64,000 bases of DNA, from contig NZ_LDJJ01000040.1 of NCBI RefSeq assembly GCF_001431465.1, positions 1 to 64,000 of the forward strand, read 5' to 3'. The position numbers were made by a program, and so were the translations under genes. The notes below the pieces were generated by a model that ran no database searches, was not told the origin of the DNA, and saw only the letters and a list, made by a program, of their open reading frames with translations. Shown here one piece after another: positions 39,624-49,054 of this stretch. Each line of letters starts with the position of its first letter. Position 1 is the first letter of the stretch. Source of the stretch: Stenotrophomonas terrae (GTDB lineage: Bacteria > Pseudomonadota > Gammaproteobacteria > Xanthomonadales > Xanthomonadaceae).

Positions 39624-40261
39624 ACGACAGCTGCTGCCTGCGCGGTTGGGTTCGGGGTCGGCGCGCCGATCCTGCGCAGGGTATTGCGGTCGGTATGTGC
39701 GAACGGTTCGCTGCGGTCGGGAATGATCAGCACCGTTTCCTGCTCATAGGACCAGGTTCCATCGTCATTGATGGTCACCTGGATCTCGTAGCTCTCGGTG
39801 CGGAAGGCATGTTCCAGGAAGGGATTGGAGCTGATGCCATTGGTTGTCGAACCGCGCTCGGCACGCAGGCGGAAGGTCTTGGCATCGGCCGCCGCCTTGC
39901 CCACCGCCATCGCGGTCTGCCCGCGCGGGATGCTCAGGGTCTGGATCAGCGTGCCGTTGGCAGGCTCCCACAGCCAGTAACCGACCTGATCGTGAAACGT
40001 CTCCACTTCACCGGGTTTGACGATGCGCGTGTGGTAACGCAGGCCGTAGAACAACTGCGGTCCGTTGGGCTGGGCATCAATCGGCTGCAGCTCGACCCGC
40101 TCGATATACACCTGACGCTCGGGGCCATCGGCTTTCGGGTTGACGTCCATGCCGCACTCACCGATCCAGATGCCGGCCAGCGGCGCCAGCGGCCCAAGGT
40201 TGGCCAACGTATCGGGATCGGCGCTGGGTTCGGTATAGATGTCTTCGGGGAACGCGGTCAT
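39620..40261 (-). CDS. Nitrobindin-like heme-binding beta-barrel protein
   Basis: This 213-residue protein resembles the THAP4/nitrobindin (DUF1794) family, small lipocalin-like barrels that bind heme and react with nitric oxide or peroxynitrite. The opening LGPLAPLAGIWIGECG, the middle FHDQVGYWLWEPANGTLIQTL and IPRG, and the alternating strands after it support this. There is no signal peptide. The stop codon TAG (39622-39620) is made from the GTAG end of an overlapping SMAG-like repeat, so the repeat defines the C-terminus. The gene is flanked on each side by two composite repeat units in the same orientation. Confidence 0.8.
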   Translation of the reverse strand: MTAFPEDIYTEPSADPDTLANLGPLAPLAGIWIGECGMDVNPKADGPERQVYIERVELQPIDAQPNGPQLFYGLRYHTRIVKPGEVETFHDQVGYWLWEPANGTLIQTLSIPRGQTAMAVGKAAADAKTFRLRAERGSTTNGISSNPFLEHAFRTESYEIQVTINDDGTWSYEQETVLIIPDRSEPFAHTDRNTLRRIGAPTPNPTAQAAAVV

Positions 40262-40326
40262 GGGGGTACAGCCTTGTGGTTATGCCGGCCATGGTACGCA
40301 GAACCTGGCACAGGCTCATCCCTGGC

Positions 40327-40648
40327 TGTCCACAGCACATGGACAAAATATCACCATGTTTTGCAGAGGCCCGTGCAGCAAGGGCTGCCGCGTCTTATCC
40401 ACAGCTTGTGTATGCAGCAGAGCACAGCCTGTGTGGATAGCGCCAAACAGGTAGAGCCGAGCCATGCTCGGCTGGGGCTTTCCCGGCGCATCCAAGGCGG
40501 CTTTCATTTGTGGGAGCGGCGTCAGCCGCGAAGCAGACGGTCCAACAGATTGCAGGCAGCGCCATGATTCCAGCAGCCCAGGCCTCGCGGCTTACGCCGC
40601 TCCTACAGGTAGCCGGGAAGGCCCCTGCCGAGCATGGCTCGGCACTAC
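40327..40648. repeat. Composite repeat unit 3 with DnaA-box element
   Basis: The element copy (40327-40450) carries TTATCCACA at 40395-40403 and TGTGGATAG at 40432-40440. It is followed by a GTAG-headed SMAG-like unit (40451-40480), the REP pair (40509-40607) and a reverse SMAG-like unit (40624-40648). The central loop of the REP pair (CAGATTGCAGGCAGCGCCAT) is identical to units 1 and 2, which points to recent duplication of the whole composite. Confidence 0.8.
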
Positions 40649-40654
40649 CGCATC

Positions 40655-40991
40655 TCATCCACAGCTCGTGGACAAAATATCACCATGTTTTGCAGAGGCC
40701 CATGCAGCAAGGGCTGCCGCGCCTTATCCACAGCTTGTGTAGGCAGCAGAACACAGCCTGTGTGGATAGCGCGAAACAGGTAGAGCCGAGCCATGCTCAG
40801 CTGGGATTTTCCCCGTACATCCGATGCGCTTTTTGTTTGTGGGAGCGGCGTAAGCCGCGAAGCCGATGACACATCCAGCTGGCGGACATGCCTGTTGAAT
40901 CATCGATACCAGCTTCGCGGCTTACGCCGCTCCCACAAAAACCACTGTGGCTACCCTGGTAGAGCCTCTGCCGAGCATGGCTCGGCACTAC
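40655..40991. repeat. Composite repeat unit 4 with DnaA-box element
   Basis: The element copy (40655-40779) carries TCATCCACA at 40655-40663, TTATCCACA at 40724-40732 and TGTGGATAG at 40761-40769. A SMAG-like unit with one changed base in its palindrome (40780-40810) follows. The REP pair (40838-40937) has a different loop from units 1-3. A reverse SMAG-like unit (40966-40991) ends 4 nt short of the spoT stop codon. Confidence 0.8.
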
Positions 40992-40994
40992 CTG

Positions 40995-43154
40995 CTACTG
41001 GCGGCGGACGGCCTGCACGACCTGCAGGCGACGCAGGCGGCGCATCACTTCGGCCAGATGGTTGCGGTCGCGTACCTGGATGTTGAAACACAGCACCGCG
41101 GCGTTGAAGTCGCGGTCCAGGTAGTCCACCCGCTCGATGTTGGAATGGCTCTGCGCGATGGCGGCGGCCAACTGCGCCAATACGCCGGTGCCGTTCTCCA
41201 CCTCGACCACCAGGGCGGTGTCGTAATCGCCCACCACGCTGGTATCCCAGCCAATCGGCACCCAGCGATCCGGGGTCTTGCGCAGTTCGGCCAGGTTCGG
41301 GCAATCCAGACGGTGCACCACGATGCCCTTGCCGGCGGTGTGGTAACCCATGATGTCGTCGCCCGGAATCGGCTGGCAACAGTTGGCGAAGCTGACCACG
41401 CCACGCTCGCTGCCATTGATCAGGATCTTCTCCTGGGCACGATGGGTCACGCCGCTGGCACGCAGCTCGGCATAGGACATCAACGCCTGCGCGGCCTGGG
41501 TCGGCATCCAGTTGCCCAGCGCCACGTCGGCCAGGAAGGCCTCCAGGCGCGGGTAGCGGTGCTCGGCCAGGAAGGCATCCAGGCGCCCCTTCGGCAGCCG
41601 CTCAATCGAGCTGTCCATCGCTTCCAGCGCGCGGTCGAGCATGCTGTGGCCCAGCTGCACCGCGTCCTCGTGCTCGAGCTGCTTGAGCTGGTGGCGGATG
41701 GCGGTGCGCGCCTTGCTGCTGACCACGAATTCCAGCCACTGCGGTTTGGGCGACGCCGAACGCGCGGTGATGATTTCCACGGTCTGCCCGCTGACCAGCC
41801 GTGTGCGCAGCGGCACCAGCTTCTTGTCCACGCGTGAGGCCACCGCGCGGTTGCCCACGTCGGTATGCACCGCATAGGCGAAGTCCAGCGCGGTCGAGTT
41901 GCGTGGCAGCGCCAGGATCTTGCCCTTGGGCGTGAACAGGTAAACCTCGTCCGGGAACAGATCAACCTTGACGTTGTCCAGGAACTCCAGCGACGAACCG
42001 GCGGTGCGCTGCGAATCGATCAGTTCCACGATCCACGCATGTGCCCTGCTCTGCGCGCTGTTGGGGCCGTCGCCACCGAACTTGTAGGTCCAGTGCGCGG
42101 CCACGCCGCGCTCGGCGATCAGGTCCATCTCCTCGGTGCGGATCTGCACTTCGATCGGCGAGCCATAGGGGCCGAACAGCACCGTGTGCAGCGACTGGTA
42201 GCCATTGGCCTTGGGAATGGCGATGAAGTCGCGGAAGCGGCCGTCCAGCGGTTTGAAGGCGGCATGCACGCCGCCCAGCGCGTGGTAACAGTTGGGCACG
42301 CTGCGCATCACCAGGCGGAAGCCGAACACATCCATCACCTGGTCGAAGCTTTTGTTCTCCTCGCGCATCTTGGTGTAGATGCTCCACGGCGTCTTGATGC
42401 GGCTGATCAGGCGATGTTCCAGCCCTTCGCGCGCCAGGCGCTGCGACAACTGCACTTCCACCTGCGCCATCGACTCACGGCGGACCACCGGCTGGCTGCG
42501 GATGTGTTTTTCGATGATGGCGTGGCGCCACGGGTACAGCGCGCGGAAGCCGAGGTTCTGCAGCTCGGACTTGATCAGGTTCATGCCCAGGCGCTGGGCG
42601 ATGGGCGCGTAGATATCCAGCGTTTCGGTAGCGATGCGGCGCCGCGCTTCGGCACTCTGCGCGCCAAGGGTGCGCATGTTGTGCAGGCGGTCGGCCAGCT
42701 TGATCATGATCACGCGCAGGTCGCGCGACATCGCCAGCAGCATCTTGCGGAAGCTCTCCGCTGCGGCTTCCTGGCGGTCGCGGAACTTGAGCTTGTCCAG
42801 CTTGGTCACGCCCTCGACCAGATCGGCCACGGCCTGGCCGAACTCGGCGGCGAGCTCTTCGCCGGTGAGCGGGGTGTCTTCGATGGTGTCGTGCAGGATC
42901 GCGGCGATCAGGGTTTCAACATCCAGGCCCAGTTCGGCCAGGATGCGCGCCACCGCCACCGGATGGGTGATGTAGGGCTCGCCGGATTTGCGGGTCTGGC
43001 CGGCATGTGCGGCAGCGCCCACTTCCCAGGCACGACGCAGCAGCGGCAGCTGCTCGGCGGGGAGATAGCTGGCTGCGCGTTCGAGTTGCAGTACATAGTC
43101 AGGTATCACCCCGCCCGCGGGCGTGGCTACCTGGGCGGAAGGGCCTGGGTTCAT
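40995..43154 (-). CDS. spoT: Bifunctional (p)ppGpp synthetase/hydrolase SpoT
   Basis: This 719-residue RelA/SpoT homologue makes and degrades the stringent-response alarmone (p)ppGpp. The N-terminal HD hydrolase is intact (HAGQTRKSGEPYITHPVAVA and ILHDTIEDT). The synthetase domain (about residues 240-370) has GRFRDFIAIPKANGYQSLHT and EVQIRTEEMD. TGS (about 390-450) and a C-terminal ACT domain (from about 640) complete the SpoT architecture. It follows rpoZ after 106 nt, but a terminator lies between them, so it may have its own promoter. Confidence 0.96.
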   Translation of the reverse strand: MNPGPSAQVATPAGGVIPDYVLQLERAASYLPAEQLPLLRRAWEVGAAAHAGQTRKSGEPYITHPVAVARILAELGLDVETLIAAILHDTIEDTPLTGEELAAEFGQAVADLVEGVTKLDKLKFRDRQEAAAESFRKMLLAMSRDLRVIMIKLADRLHNMRTLGAQSAEARRRIATETLDIYAPIAQRLGMNLIKSELQNLGFRALYPWRHAIIEKHIRSQPVVRRESMAQVEVQLSQRLAREGLEHRLISRIKTPWSIYTKMREENKSFDQVMDVFGFRLVMRSVPNCYHALGGVHAAFKPLDGRFRDFIAIPKANGYQSLHTVLFGPYGSPIEVQIRTEEMDLIAERGVAAHWTYKFGGDGPNSAQSRAHAWIVELIDSQRTAGSSLEFLDNVKVDLFPDEVYLFTPKGKILALPRNSTALDFAYAVHTDVGNRAVASRVDKKLVPLRTRLVSGQTVEIITARSASPKPQWLEFVVSSKARTAIRHQLKQLEHEDAVQLGHSMLDRALEAMDSSIERLPKGRLDAFLAEHRYPRLEAFLADVALGNWMPTQAAQALMSYAELRASGVTHRAQEKILINGSERGVVSFANCCQPIPGDDIMGYHTAGKGIVVHRLDCPNLAELRKTPDRWVPIGWDTSVVGDYDTALVVEVENGTGVLAQLAAAIAQSHSNIERVDYLDRDFNAAVLCFNIQVRDRNHLAEVMRRLRRLQVVQAVRRQ

Positions 43155-43199
43155 GTCAGAAGACTATGCCAGCGGGCGTTCCACGGCAATTGCCACAAC

Positions 43200-43230
43200 G
43201 CAAACAGCCCGCTTGCGGCGGGCTGTTTGC
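43200..43230 (-). terminator. Terminator between rpoZ and spoT
   Basis: A 13-bp perfect stem (GCAAACAGCCCGC / GCGGGCTGTTTGC) with a 5-nt loop lies 30 nt after the rpoZ stop. The T-rich side of the stem and GTTG follow on the minus strand. Confidence 0.8.
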
Positions 43231-43260
43231 AGACAACATCAATCGATGCCAGAGCGGCGA

Positions 43261-43560
43261 TCAATCGTCGTTCTTGGACATGTCTTCGTCGGCAACCACT
43301 TCCGCGGCAGCCCACTCCAGTGCTTCACGTTCGGCACGCTCACGCTCGGACTTCTCGACTTCCTCGATCAGGTCATTGTCGATGCGACGGGCAGCGATTT
43401 CGCGCAGCGCCAACACGGTCGGCTTGTCCTCGGTCTCGCTGTTGTCGATCGTCGCCTGGACACCATTGGCCAGCTGACGGGCACGCTTGGACGCCATCAT
43501 GACCAGCTCAAAACGGTTGTTAACGACTTCCAGGCAATCTTCTACGGTAATGCGGGCCAT
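43261..43560 (-). CDS. rpoZ: RNA polymerase omega subunit
   Basis: This 99-residue protein is the omega subunit, which helps RNA polymerase assembly and forms part of a ppGpp site in proteobacteria. The start [20 protein letters not shown] and the segment [12 protein letters not shown] are canonical. The C-terminal acidic tail ([13 protein letters not shown]) is common in Xanthomonadaceae. It lies between gmk and spoT as usual. Confidence 0.96.
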   Translation of the reverse strand: MARITVEDCLEVVNNRFELVMMASKRARQLANGVQATIDNSETEDKPTVLALREIAARRIDNDLIEEVEKSERERAEREALEWAAAEVVADEDMSKNDD

Positions 43561-43672
43561 GCGGGCTCCCGGCGACCTGCAACGGCCGCTCGATCGAATG
43601 AGGGAAAGGGGACGGATTGTAGGGGCAGGCAGGGTCTGAAATCAAGTCAACGCCTGAACAGCCCCTTGTGGA

Positions 43673-44305
43673 TCAATCACTTGCTCGGTTTTCAGGGGCC
43701 AACAACGAGGCAATCAGCTCGGCATGGCGCGCCTGCTGGGGCGCGCAGCGCAGCCGGCTGGCGGCGAAGATCGAGCACATTTCGCCGACGGCGGTGTCGA
43801 AATCCTCGTTGATGATGACGTAGTCGAACTCGTCGTAATGCAGCATTTCCTCGCGCGCGGCGGCCAGCCGCTGGGCCATCACCGCCTCGCTGTCCTGCCC
43901 ACGCTTGCGCATGCGCTCATCCAGCGCCTGCCGCGACGGCGGCAGGATGAACACGCTGACCGCACCCGGCACTTTCTCGCGTACCTGGCGTGCACCCTGC
44001 CAGTCGATTTCCAGCAATACGTCCTTACCGGACGCCAGCTGCGGTTCCACCGACTGCCGCGCCGTACCCTTCCAGTCGCCATGCACCAGCGCGTGCTCGA
44101 AGAAATCGCCGGCGGCGATCATCTGTTCGAACTCGGCGGCGGGGACGAAGTGGTAATGCTTGCCGTTCTCCTCGCCCGGGCGCATGGCCCGCGAGGTGAA
44201 GGAGATCGACAGGGAAATGTGGGGGTCGCGCGCCAGGGTGGCGTTGACGATGCTGCTTTTGCCGGCCCCGGACGGGGCAGCGACGATGTAGAGGGTGCCA
44301 CGCAT
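43673..44305 (-). CDS. gmk: Guanylate kinase
   Basis: This 210-residue kinase phosphorylates GMP to GDP. The P-loop APSGAGKSS is at residues 10-18. SISFTSRAMRPGEENGKHY and FEHALVHGDWKGT form the GMP site, and DVLLEIDWQGARQV is the catalytic strand. I begin at ATG 44305. A TTG at 44317 would add four residues. No strong ribosome-binding site is seen for either, so the start is moderately certain. Confidence 0.95.
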   Translation of the reverse strand: MRGTLYIVAAPSGAGKSSIVNATLARDPHISLSISFTSRAMRPGEENGKHYHFVPAAEFEQMIAAGDFFEHALVHGDWKGTARQSVEPQLASGKDVLLEIDWQGARQVREKVPGAVSVFILPPSRQALDERMRKRGQDSEAVMAQRLAAAREEMLHYDEFDYVIINEDFDTAVGEMCSIFAASRLRCAPQQARHAELIASLLAPENRASD

Positions 44306-44412
44306 GCGGTGGGCCAACGTCGGAATGGCCCGGCATTGTACCGGCGTGGGCGGGTCTGTGCAGGAACCGGGGGTTCATGGCCGCCAGGAACCTTGTGGGA
44401 ACGGCGCCACCA

Positions 44413-44522
44413 GTAGAGCCGAGCCATGCTCGACTGGGCGTTACCGGTAGAGCCTCTGCCGAGCATGGCTCGGCACTACATTGCATCCTGAGATGGCTTT
44501 GCCGAGCATGGCTCGGCACTAC
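44413..44522. repeat. Three SMAG-like REP units between gmk and yicC
   Basis: A forward GTAG-headed unit (44413-44438, with one change in its stem) faces a reverse unit (44454-44479), and a second reverse unit (44498-44522) ends 2 nt before the yicC stop codon. They fill most of the 219-nt gap. Confidence 0.75.
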
Positions 44523-44524
44523 CT

Positions 44525-45385
44525 TTACTCGATGTTCTGGACCTGCTCGCGGATCTGGTCGATCAGCACCTTCAGCTCGACGGCGGCATTGGAGGTGCGC
44601 GCGTCCACCGACTTGGAGCCCAGGGTATTGGCCTCGCGGTTGAATTCCTGCAGCAGGAAATCCAGCCGGCGACCGACCGGCTCGCGCTGGCGCAATACGC
44701 GGCGGATCTCGGCGATGTGGCTGTCCAGGCGGTCCAGCTCCTCATCCACGTCGAGCTTCTGCAGCCACATCACCAGCTCCTGCTCGGCGCGGCCCGGGTC
44801 AACCGGGTGCGGCAGGTCGGCCAGGCGTGCGGCCAGCTTGACCCGCTGCCCTTCACGGATGGCCGGGATCAGTTCCCGCACTTCAGCGGCGATGCGCTCG
44901 ACCGAATCAACGCGCTCGCTGATGGCGGTGGCCAGGTTGTCGCCTTCACGCTCACGCGCCTGCACGAAGCTGGCCACGGTTTCCTCCAGCAGGGCCAGGG
45001 CTTCGGCATGCAGGGCGGTGCTGTCGGCAGCCTCGGCGCGCAGCACACCCGGGTATTGCAGCAGATCGGTGAAACCCACCTGCAGCGCCGGGAAGCGCCC
45101 GTGCAGACGCTGTGCCAATTCAGCCAGCTGCTCGACCAGCACCTCGTTGACCGCCAGCGAGGTGGCAGCTTCGGGCGCGCGCAGGCGCATCACCAGATCC
45201 AGCTTGCCGCGGCTGACCCGGGCGGCAATGCGCTCACGCAGCTGCGGTTCCAGCGCACGCAGGTCCTCGGGCAGGCGCACGCCCACTTCAAGGAACCGGT
45301 GGTTCACCGAGCGCAGTTCGCAACCCAGCGTGCCCCACGGGGTGATGCGTTCGCCGCCGGCATAGGAGGTCATGCTCCGAATCAT
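44525..45385 (-). CDS. yicC: YicC-family endoribonuclease
   Basis: This 286-residue protein belongs to the YicC/YloC family, recently described as endoribonucleases (E. coli YicC acts on the small RNA RyhB). The opening MIRSMTSYAGGE, the segment LRSVNHRFLEVGVRLPEDLR and the C-terminal LDFLLQEFNREANTLGSKS are family hallmarks. I start at the ATG at 45385, since seven upstream residues are not typical. It is divergent from rph, an arrangement known in E. coli. Confidence 0.92.
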   Translation of the reverse strand: MIRSMTSYAGGERITPWGTLGCELRSVNHRFLEVGVRLPEDLRALEPQLRERIAARVSRGKLDLVMRLRAPEAATSLAVNEVLVEQLAELAQRLHGRFPALQVGFTDLLQYPGVLRAEAADSTALHAEALALLEETVASFVQAREREGDNLATAISERVDSVERIAAEVRELIPAIREGQRVKLAARLADLPHPVDPGRAEQELVMWLQKLDVDEELDRLDSHIAEIRRVLRQREPVGRRLDFLLQEFNREANTLGSKSVDARTSNAAVELKVLIDQIREQVQNIE

Positions 45386-45494
45386 GTGTTTTCCGATGCG
45401 TTTCAAAGGGCGAATGGTAACCTAGCCGCCTCTGGACGCTGGTGCATCAACCGCCCAGACGCCCACCTGATCATCTCGTACTAACGGATCCCCC

Positions 45495-46219
<725 letters not shown>

Positions 46220-46223
<4 letters not shown>

Positions 46224-46609
46224 ACCGGCGCCTTGCCCTGGTCACCGTGGTAGTCGCCGACTACGACGAGGCGATTGCCTGGTACACCGGCAAGCTGGGC
46301 TTCCAGCTGCTGGAAGACCTGGACCAAGGCCGCAAGCGCTGGGTGGTGGTCGGCCCTACCGATGGCAGCGCTGCCGCGCTGCTGTTGGCGCGGGCCAGCA
46401 ATGAAGAACAACGCAGCCGCATCGGCAACCAGACCGGCGGCCGCGTTGGCTTTTTCCTGCACACCGATGATTTCTGGCGCGACCATGCCGCGATGAGCGC
46501 ATGTGGCGTGGAATTCCTCGAAACCCCGCGCGAAGAGCCCTATGCAACCGTCGCGGTGTTCCGCGATCTGTATGGCAACACCTGGGACTTGTTGGAGCCC
46601 AAGCAATGA
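46220..46609 (+). CDS. VOC-superfamily (glyoxalase/dioxygenase-like) protein
   Basis: This 129-residue protein has the paired beta-alpha-beta-beta-beta modules of the VOC superfamily. The pattern [20 protein letters not shown] at the N-terminus and [17 protein letters not shown] at the end is typical of glyoxalase/bleomycin-resistance-like proteins. Substrate is unknown. Its start and stop overlap rph and rdgB by 4 nt each, so all three are translated together, which may hint at a housekeeping damage-control role. Confidence 0.85.
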
Positions 46610-47205
46610 AACTGGTACTGGCCAGCGGCAACGCCGGCAAATTGAAGGAACTGCAGGCCATGCTGGCCGGGCTGCCGCTGCAGATCGTGCCGCAGCGCGA
46701 GCTGGGCGTGGACGACGTGCCCGAAACCGGCCTGACCTTCGTCGAGAACGCGCTGATCAAGGCGCGCCACGCCTGCGAAGTGACCGGCCTGCCCGCGCTG
46801 GCCGATGATTCCGGCCTGATCGTCGACGCTCTCGACGGCGCACCCGGCCTGTACAGCGCGCGCTATGCCGGCAGCCCCACCGACGATGCCGCCAACAACG
46901 CCAAGCTGCTGGCAGCGCTGCGCGATGTGCCCGCCGAGCGCCGCACTGCCCGCTTCTATGCGGTGATCGTGCTGCTGCGCCACCCCAACGATCCGCAACC
47001 GCTGATCTGCGAAGGCAGCTGGGAAGGCCGCATCATCGATGAACTGCGTGGCAGCAATGGCTTCGGCTACAACCCGGTGTTCCTGGATGAAGAACTCGGC
47101 CTGACCGCCGCGCAGATGGAGCCGGCGCAGAAGAACGGCCGCAGCCATCGCGCCAAGGCCCTGCAACTGTTGTTGCAGCGCATGTCGCAACTTAGTTTCG
47201 ATTGA
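46606..47205 (+). CDS. rdgB: XTP/dITP diphosphatase (RdgB/HAM1)
   Basis: This 199-residue pyrophosphatase removes non-canonical purine nucleotides (dITP, XTP) from the pool. It begins [16 protein letters not shown] and contains LTFVENALIKARHA, LADDSGLIVDALDGAPGLYS and GSNGFGYNPVF, all family signatures. The ATG overlaps the VOC stop (ATGA). In Xanthomonadaceae rdgB is normally close to rph and hemW, as here. Confidence 0.95.
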   Translation: MKLVLASGNAGKLKELQAMLAGLPLQIVPQRELGVDDVPETGLTFVENALIKARHACEVTGLPALADDSGLIVDALDGAPGLYSARYAGSPTDDAANNAKLLAALRDVPAERRTARFYAVIVLLRHPNDPQPLICEGSWEGRIIDELRGSNGFGYNPVFLDEELGLTAAQMEPAQKNGRSHRAKALQLLLQRMSQLSFD

Positions 47206-47221
47206 CCACGGAGATCAGGGA

Positions 47222-47722
47222 ATGACGCCACGCCGCTATCGGACCCGGATGGGGCTTGTGCTGGTAGTCGCCATCCTCGGTGGCATCACCGGCGCCATAG
47301 TCGGCGGCCTGCTGGCCTATGACGGCAAGTATTCCTGGCTTGCACTTCCGTTATGGACGCTGGGCGGTGTGTTCGCGGTCGAATTGATCGCAGCCCCCAT
47401 CATGTGGCAGCGCGTTGTAGTGGATGAAAAAGCAGGACATCTTCGCTACCACAACATCTCCACCGCGCACCGCTGGCGCCAAGTCCCACTGTTCGACGTA
47501 CTCGAAGTTCGCTACGACAACTTCGCAGACAAGAGCAAAGGCATGGTCTCCGGCCTCTACCTTCACATGCGCAACGGCAGCCGACCGGCAAGTCATCGCC
47601 TCATGGACAACGAAATGGGCAGCTATCAAGGCCCTTCGCCGATGTTCCGTGATATCGCCGCAACCGTGCTACGTGCACAACCGCGCTCGCTGGTCGATCC
47701 AAGCTTACTGGCCGCGCAATAG
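47222..47722 (+). CDS. Small membrane protein of unknown function
   Basis: This 166-residue protein has two membrane helices (GLVLVVAILGGITGAIVGGLL, in two parts about residues 10-31, and LPLWTLGGVFAVELIAAPIM about 43-62). A soluble beta-rich domain follows (VDEKAGHLRYHNISTAHRW, EVRYDNFADKSKGMVSGLY), perhaps with a PH-like fold. I do not recognise the family. The body looks less GC-biased at third positions than its neighbours. It lies 16 nt after rdgB on the same strand and may be co-transcribed with it. Confidence 0.65.
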   Translation: MTPRRYRTRMGLVLVVAILGGITGAIVGGLLAYDGKYSWLALPLWTLGGVFAVELIAAPIMWQRVVVDEKAGHLRYHNISTAHRWRQVPLFDVLEVRYDNFADKSKGMVSGLYLHMRNGSRPASHRLMDNEMGSYQGPSPMFRDIAATVLRAQPRSLVDPSLLAAQ

Positions 47723-47757
47723 CGCCCACACCCTTCACTCTTACGTACTCGCCTTCC

Positions 47758-48984
47758 ATGCCGCACTCCCACGACCACTGCAACCACCTTCCCGGCGAAT
47801 CCTGCTCGGTCGATCACAGCCACGCCGCCGGCGTGCTGGTGCCGCCGCCGCTGGCGTTGTACGTGCACCTGCCGTGGTGCGTGCGCAAATGTCCGTACTG
47901 CGATTTCAACTCGCATGCGGGCAAGGGTGAGTTGCCGTTCGATGCCTATATCGACGCGCTGATCCGCGACCTGGACCAGGACCTGCCGCTGGTCTGGGGC
48001 CGGGTGGTCAGCAGCGTGTTCTTCGGCGGCGGTACGCCCAGCCTGTTCCCGCCGGAGGCGATCGACCGCTTCCTGCAGCAGGCCAGTGCGCGGCTGCGTT
48101 TCGCGCCGAACCTGGAAGTGACGCTTGAGACCAACCCCGGCACCGCCGAGCACGGCCGCTTCGACCGCTACCGCGCGGCCGGGGTCAACCGCATCAGCTT
48201 CGGCATCCAGACCTTCAACGATGAAGCGCTGCAGCGGCTGGGCCGCATCCACGACAGCAACGAGGCCGAACGCGCGGTCAAGCTGGCGCAGGACGCCGGC
48301 TACAACAACTTCAACATCGACCTGATGTACGCGCTGCCACAGCAGACGCTGGCCCAGGCCGAATACGACCTTGAGCGCGCCTTCGCGCTGGACCCCACGC
48401 ATATCTCGCACTACCAGCTGACGCTGGAGCCGAACACGGTGTTCTTCGCCCGGCCGCCGCAGGGCATTCCCGACGAAGACAGTGCCTGGGACATCCAGGA
48501 ACACTGCCAGGCCCTGCTCGCCGAGCGCGGCTATGGCCAGTACGAAGTCAGCGCCTACGCCCGTGATGGCTGGCAATGCCAGCACAACCTCAACTACTGG
48601 CGCTTCGGTGACTATCTGGGCATTGGCGCCGGCGCACATGGCAAGATCAGCTCCGGCGCCGAGCAGCACGTGCTGCGCCGCTGGAAGCACAAGCATCCGC
48701 AGATCTTCATGGATACCGCCGGCAGCCTGGCCAGCATCGGCGGCGATGAGGTGATCGGCGCCGAGCGGCTGCCGTTCGAGTACATGCTCAACCTGCTGCG
48801 CCTGCACGAGGGTTTCAACCTGCGCGACTTTGAAGCGCGTACCGGTTTGGCACGAAGCGTGCTTCTACCCTCCCTGACAGTGGCGGTGGAACGTGGCTGG
48901 ATCACCAACAGCGGCGAACAATGGATCCCCACCGAGCTTGGCCGCCGCTTCACCAACGATGTAGTGGAGCTGTTTCTGGGCTGA
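47758..48984 (+). CDS. hemW: Radical SAM heme chaperone HemW with a His/Cys-rich N-terminus
   Basis: This 408-residue protein is HemW, a radical SAM protein that binds heme and helps insert it into respiratory enzymes. The iron-sulfur motif CVRKCPYC is at Cys41, Cys45 and Cys48, followed by FFGGGTPS and ETNPGT. The core starts around residue 28 (PPPLALYVHLPWC). The 25 residues before it (MPHSHDHCNHLPGESCSVDH and SHAAG) contain five His and two Cys and are absent from E. coli HemW. No ribosome-binding site is obvious at the ATG, and GTG codons at residues 26 and 28 are possible later starts. Confidence 0.9.
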   Translation: MPHSHDHCNHLPGESCSVDHSHAAGVLVPPPLALYVHLPWCVRKCPYCDFNSHAGKGELPFDAYIDALIRDLDQDLPLVWGRVVSSVFFGGGTPSLFPPEAIDRFLQQASARLRFAPNLEVTLETNPGTAEHGRFDRYRAAGVNRISFGIQTFNDEALQRLGRIHDSNEAERAVKLAQDAGYNNFNIDLMYALPQQTLAQAEYDLERAFALDPTHISHYQLTLEPNTVFFARPPQGIPDEDSAWDIQEHCQALLAERGYGQYEVSAYARDGWQCQHNLNYWRFGDYLGIGAGAHGKISSGAEQHVLRRWKHKHPQIFMDTAGSLASIGGDEVIGAERLPFEYMLNLLRLHEGFNLRDFEARTGLARSVLLPSLTVAVERGWITNSGEQWIPTELGRRFTNDVVELFLG

Positions 48985-49054
48985 AACGTGCAGAAAGTGA
49001 CACTTACATCACATAAATGATAGAAACCTCCCATTCAGGGGGAAGGAAAACAGG

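Noticed and set aside
39011-40991. Repeat array as a CRISPR locus
   Set aside because: The units are over 300 bp, made of several palindrome types, and enclose a gene. There are no short regular repeats with unique spacers and no cas genes.
39011-40991. DnaA-box cluster as the chromosomal origin
   Set aside because: dnaA, dnaN, gyrB and rpmH are not nearby, and the boxes are part of duplicated repeats. A titration or repeat-family role is kept as a hypothesis only.
48996-49013. CRP/Clp-like site AGTGA-N8-TCACA upstream of the DUF1631 gene
   Set aside because: The spacing is 8 rather than 6 and the first half-site has a mismatch, so it does not fit the consensus.
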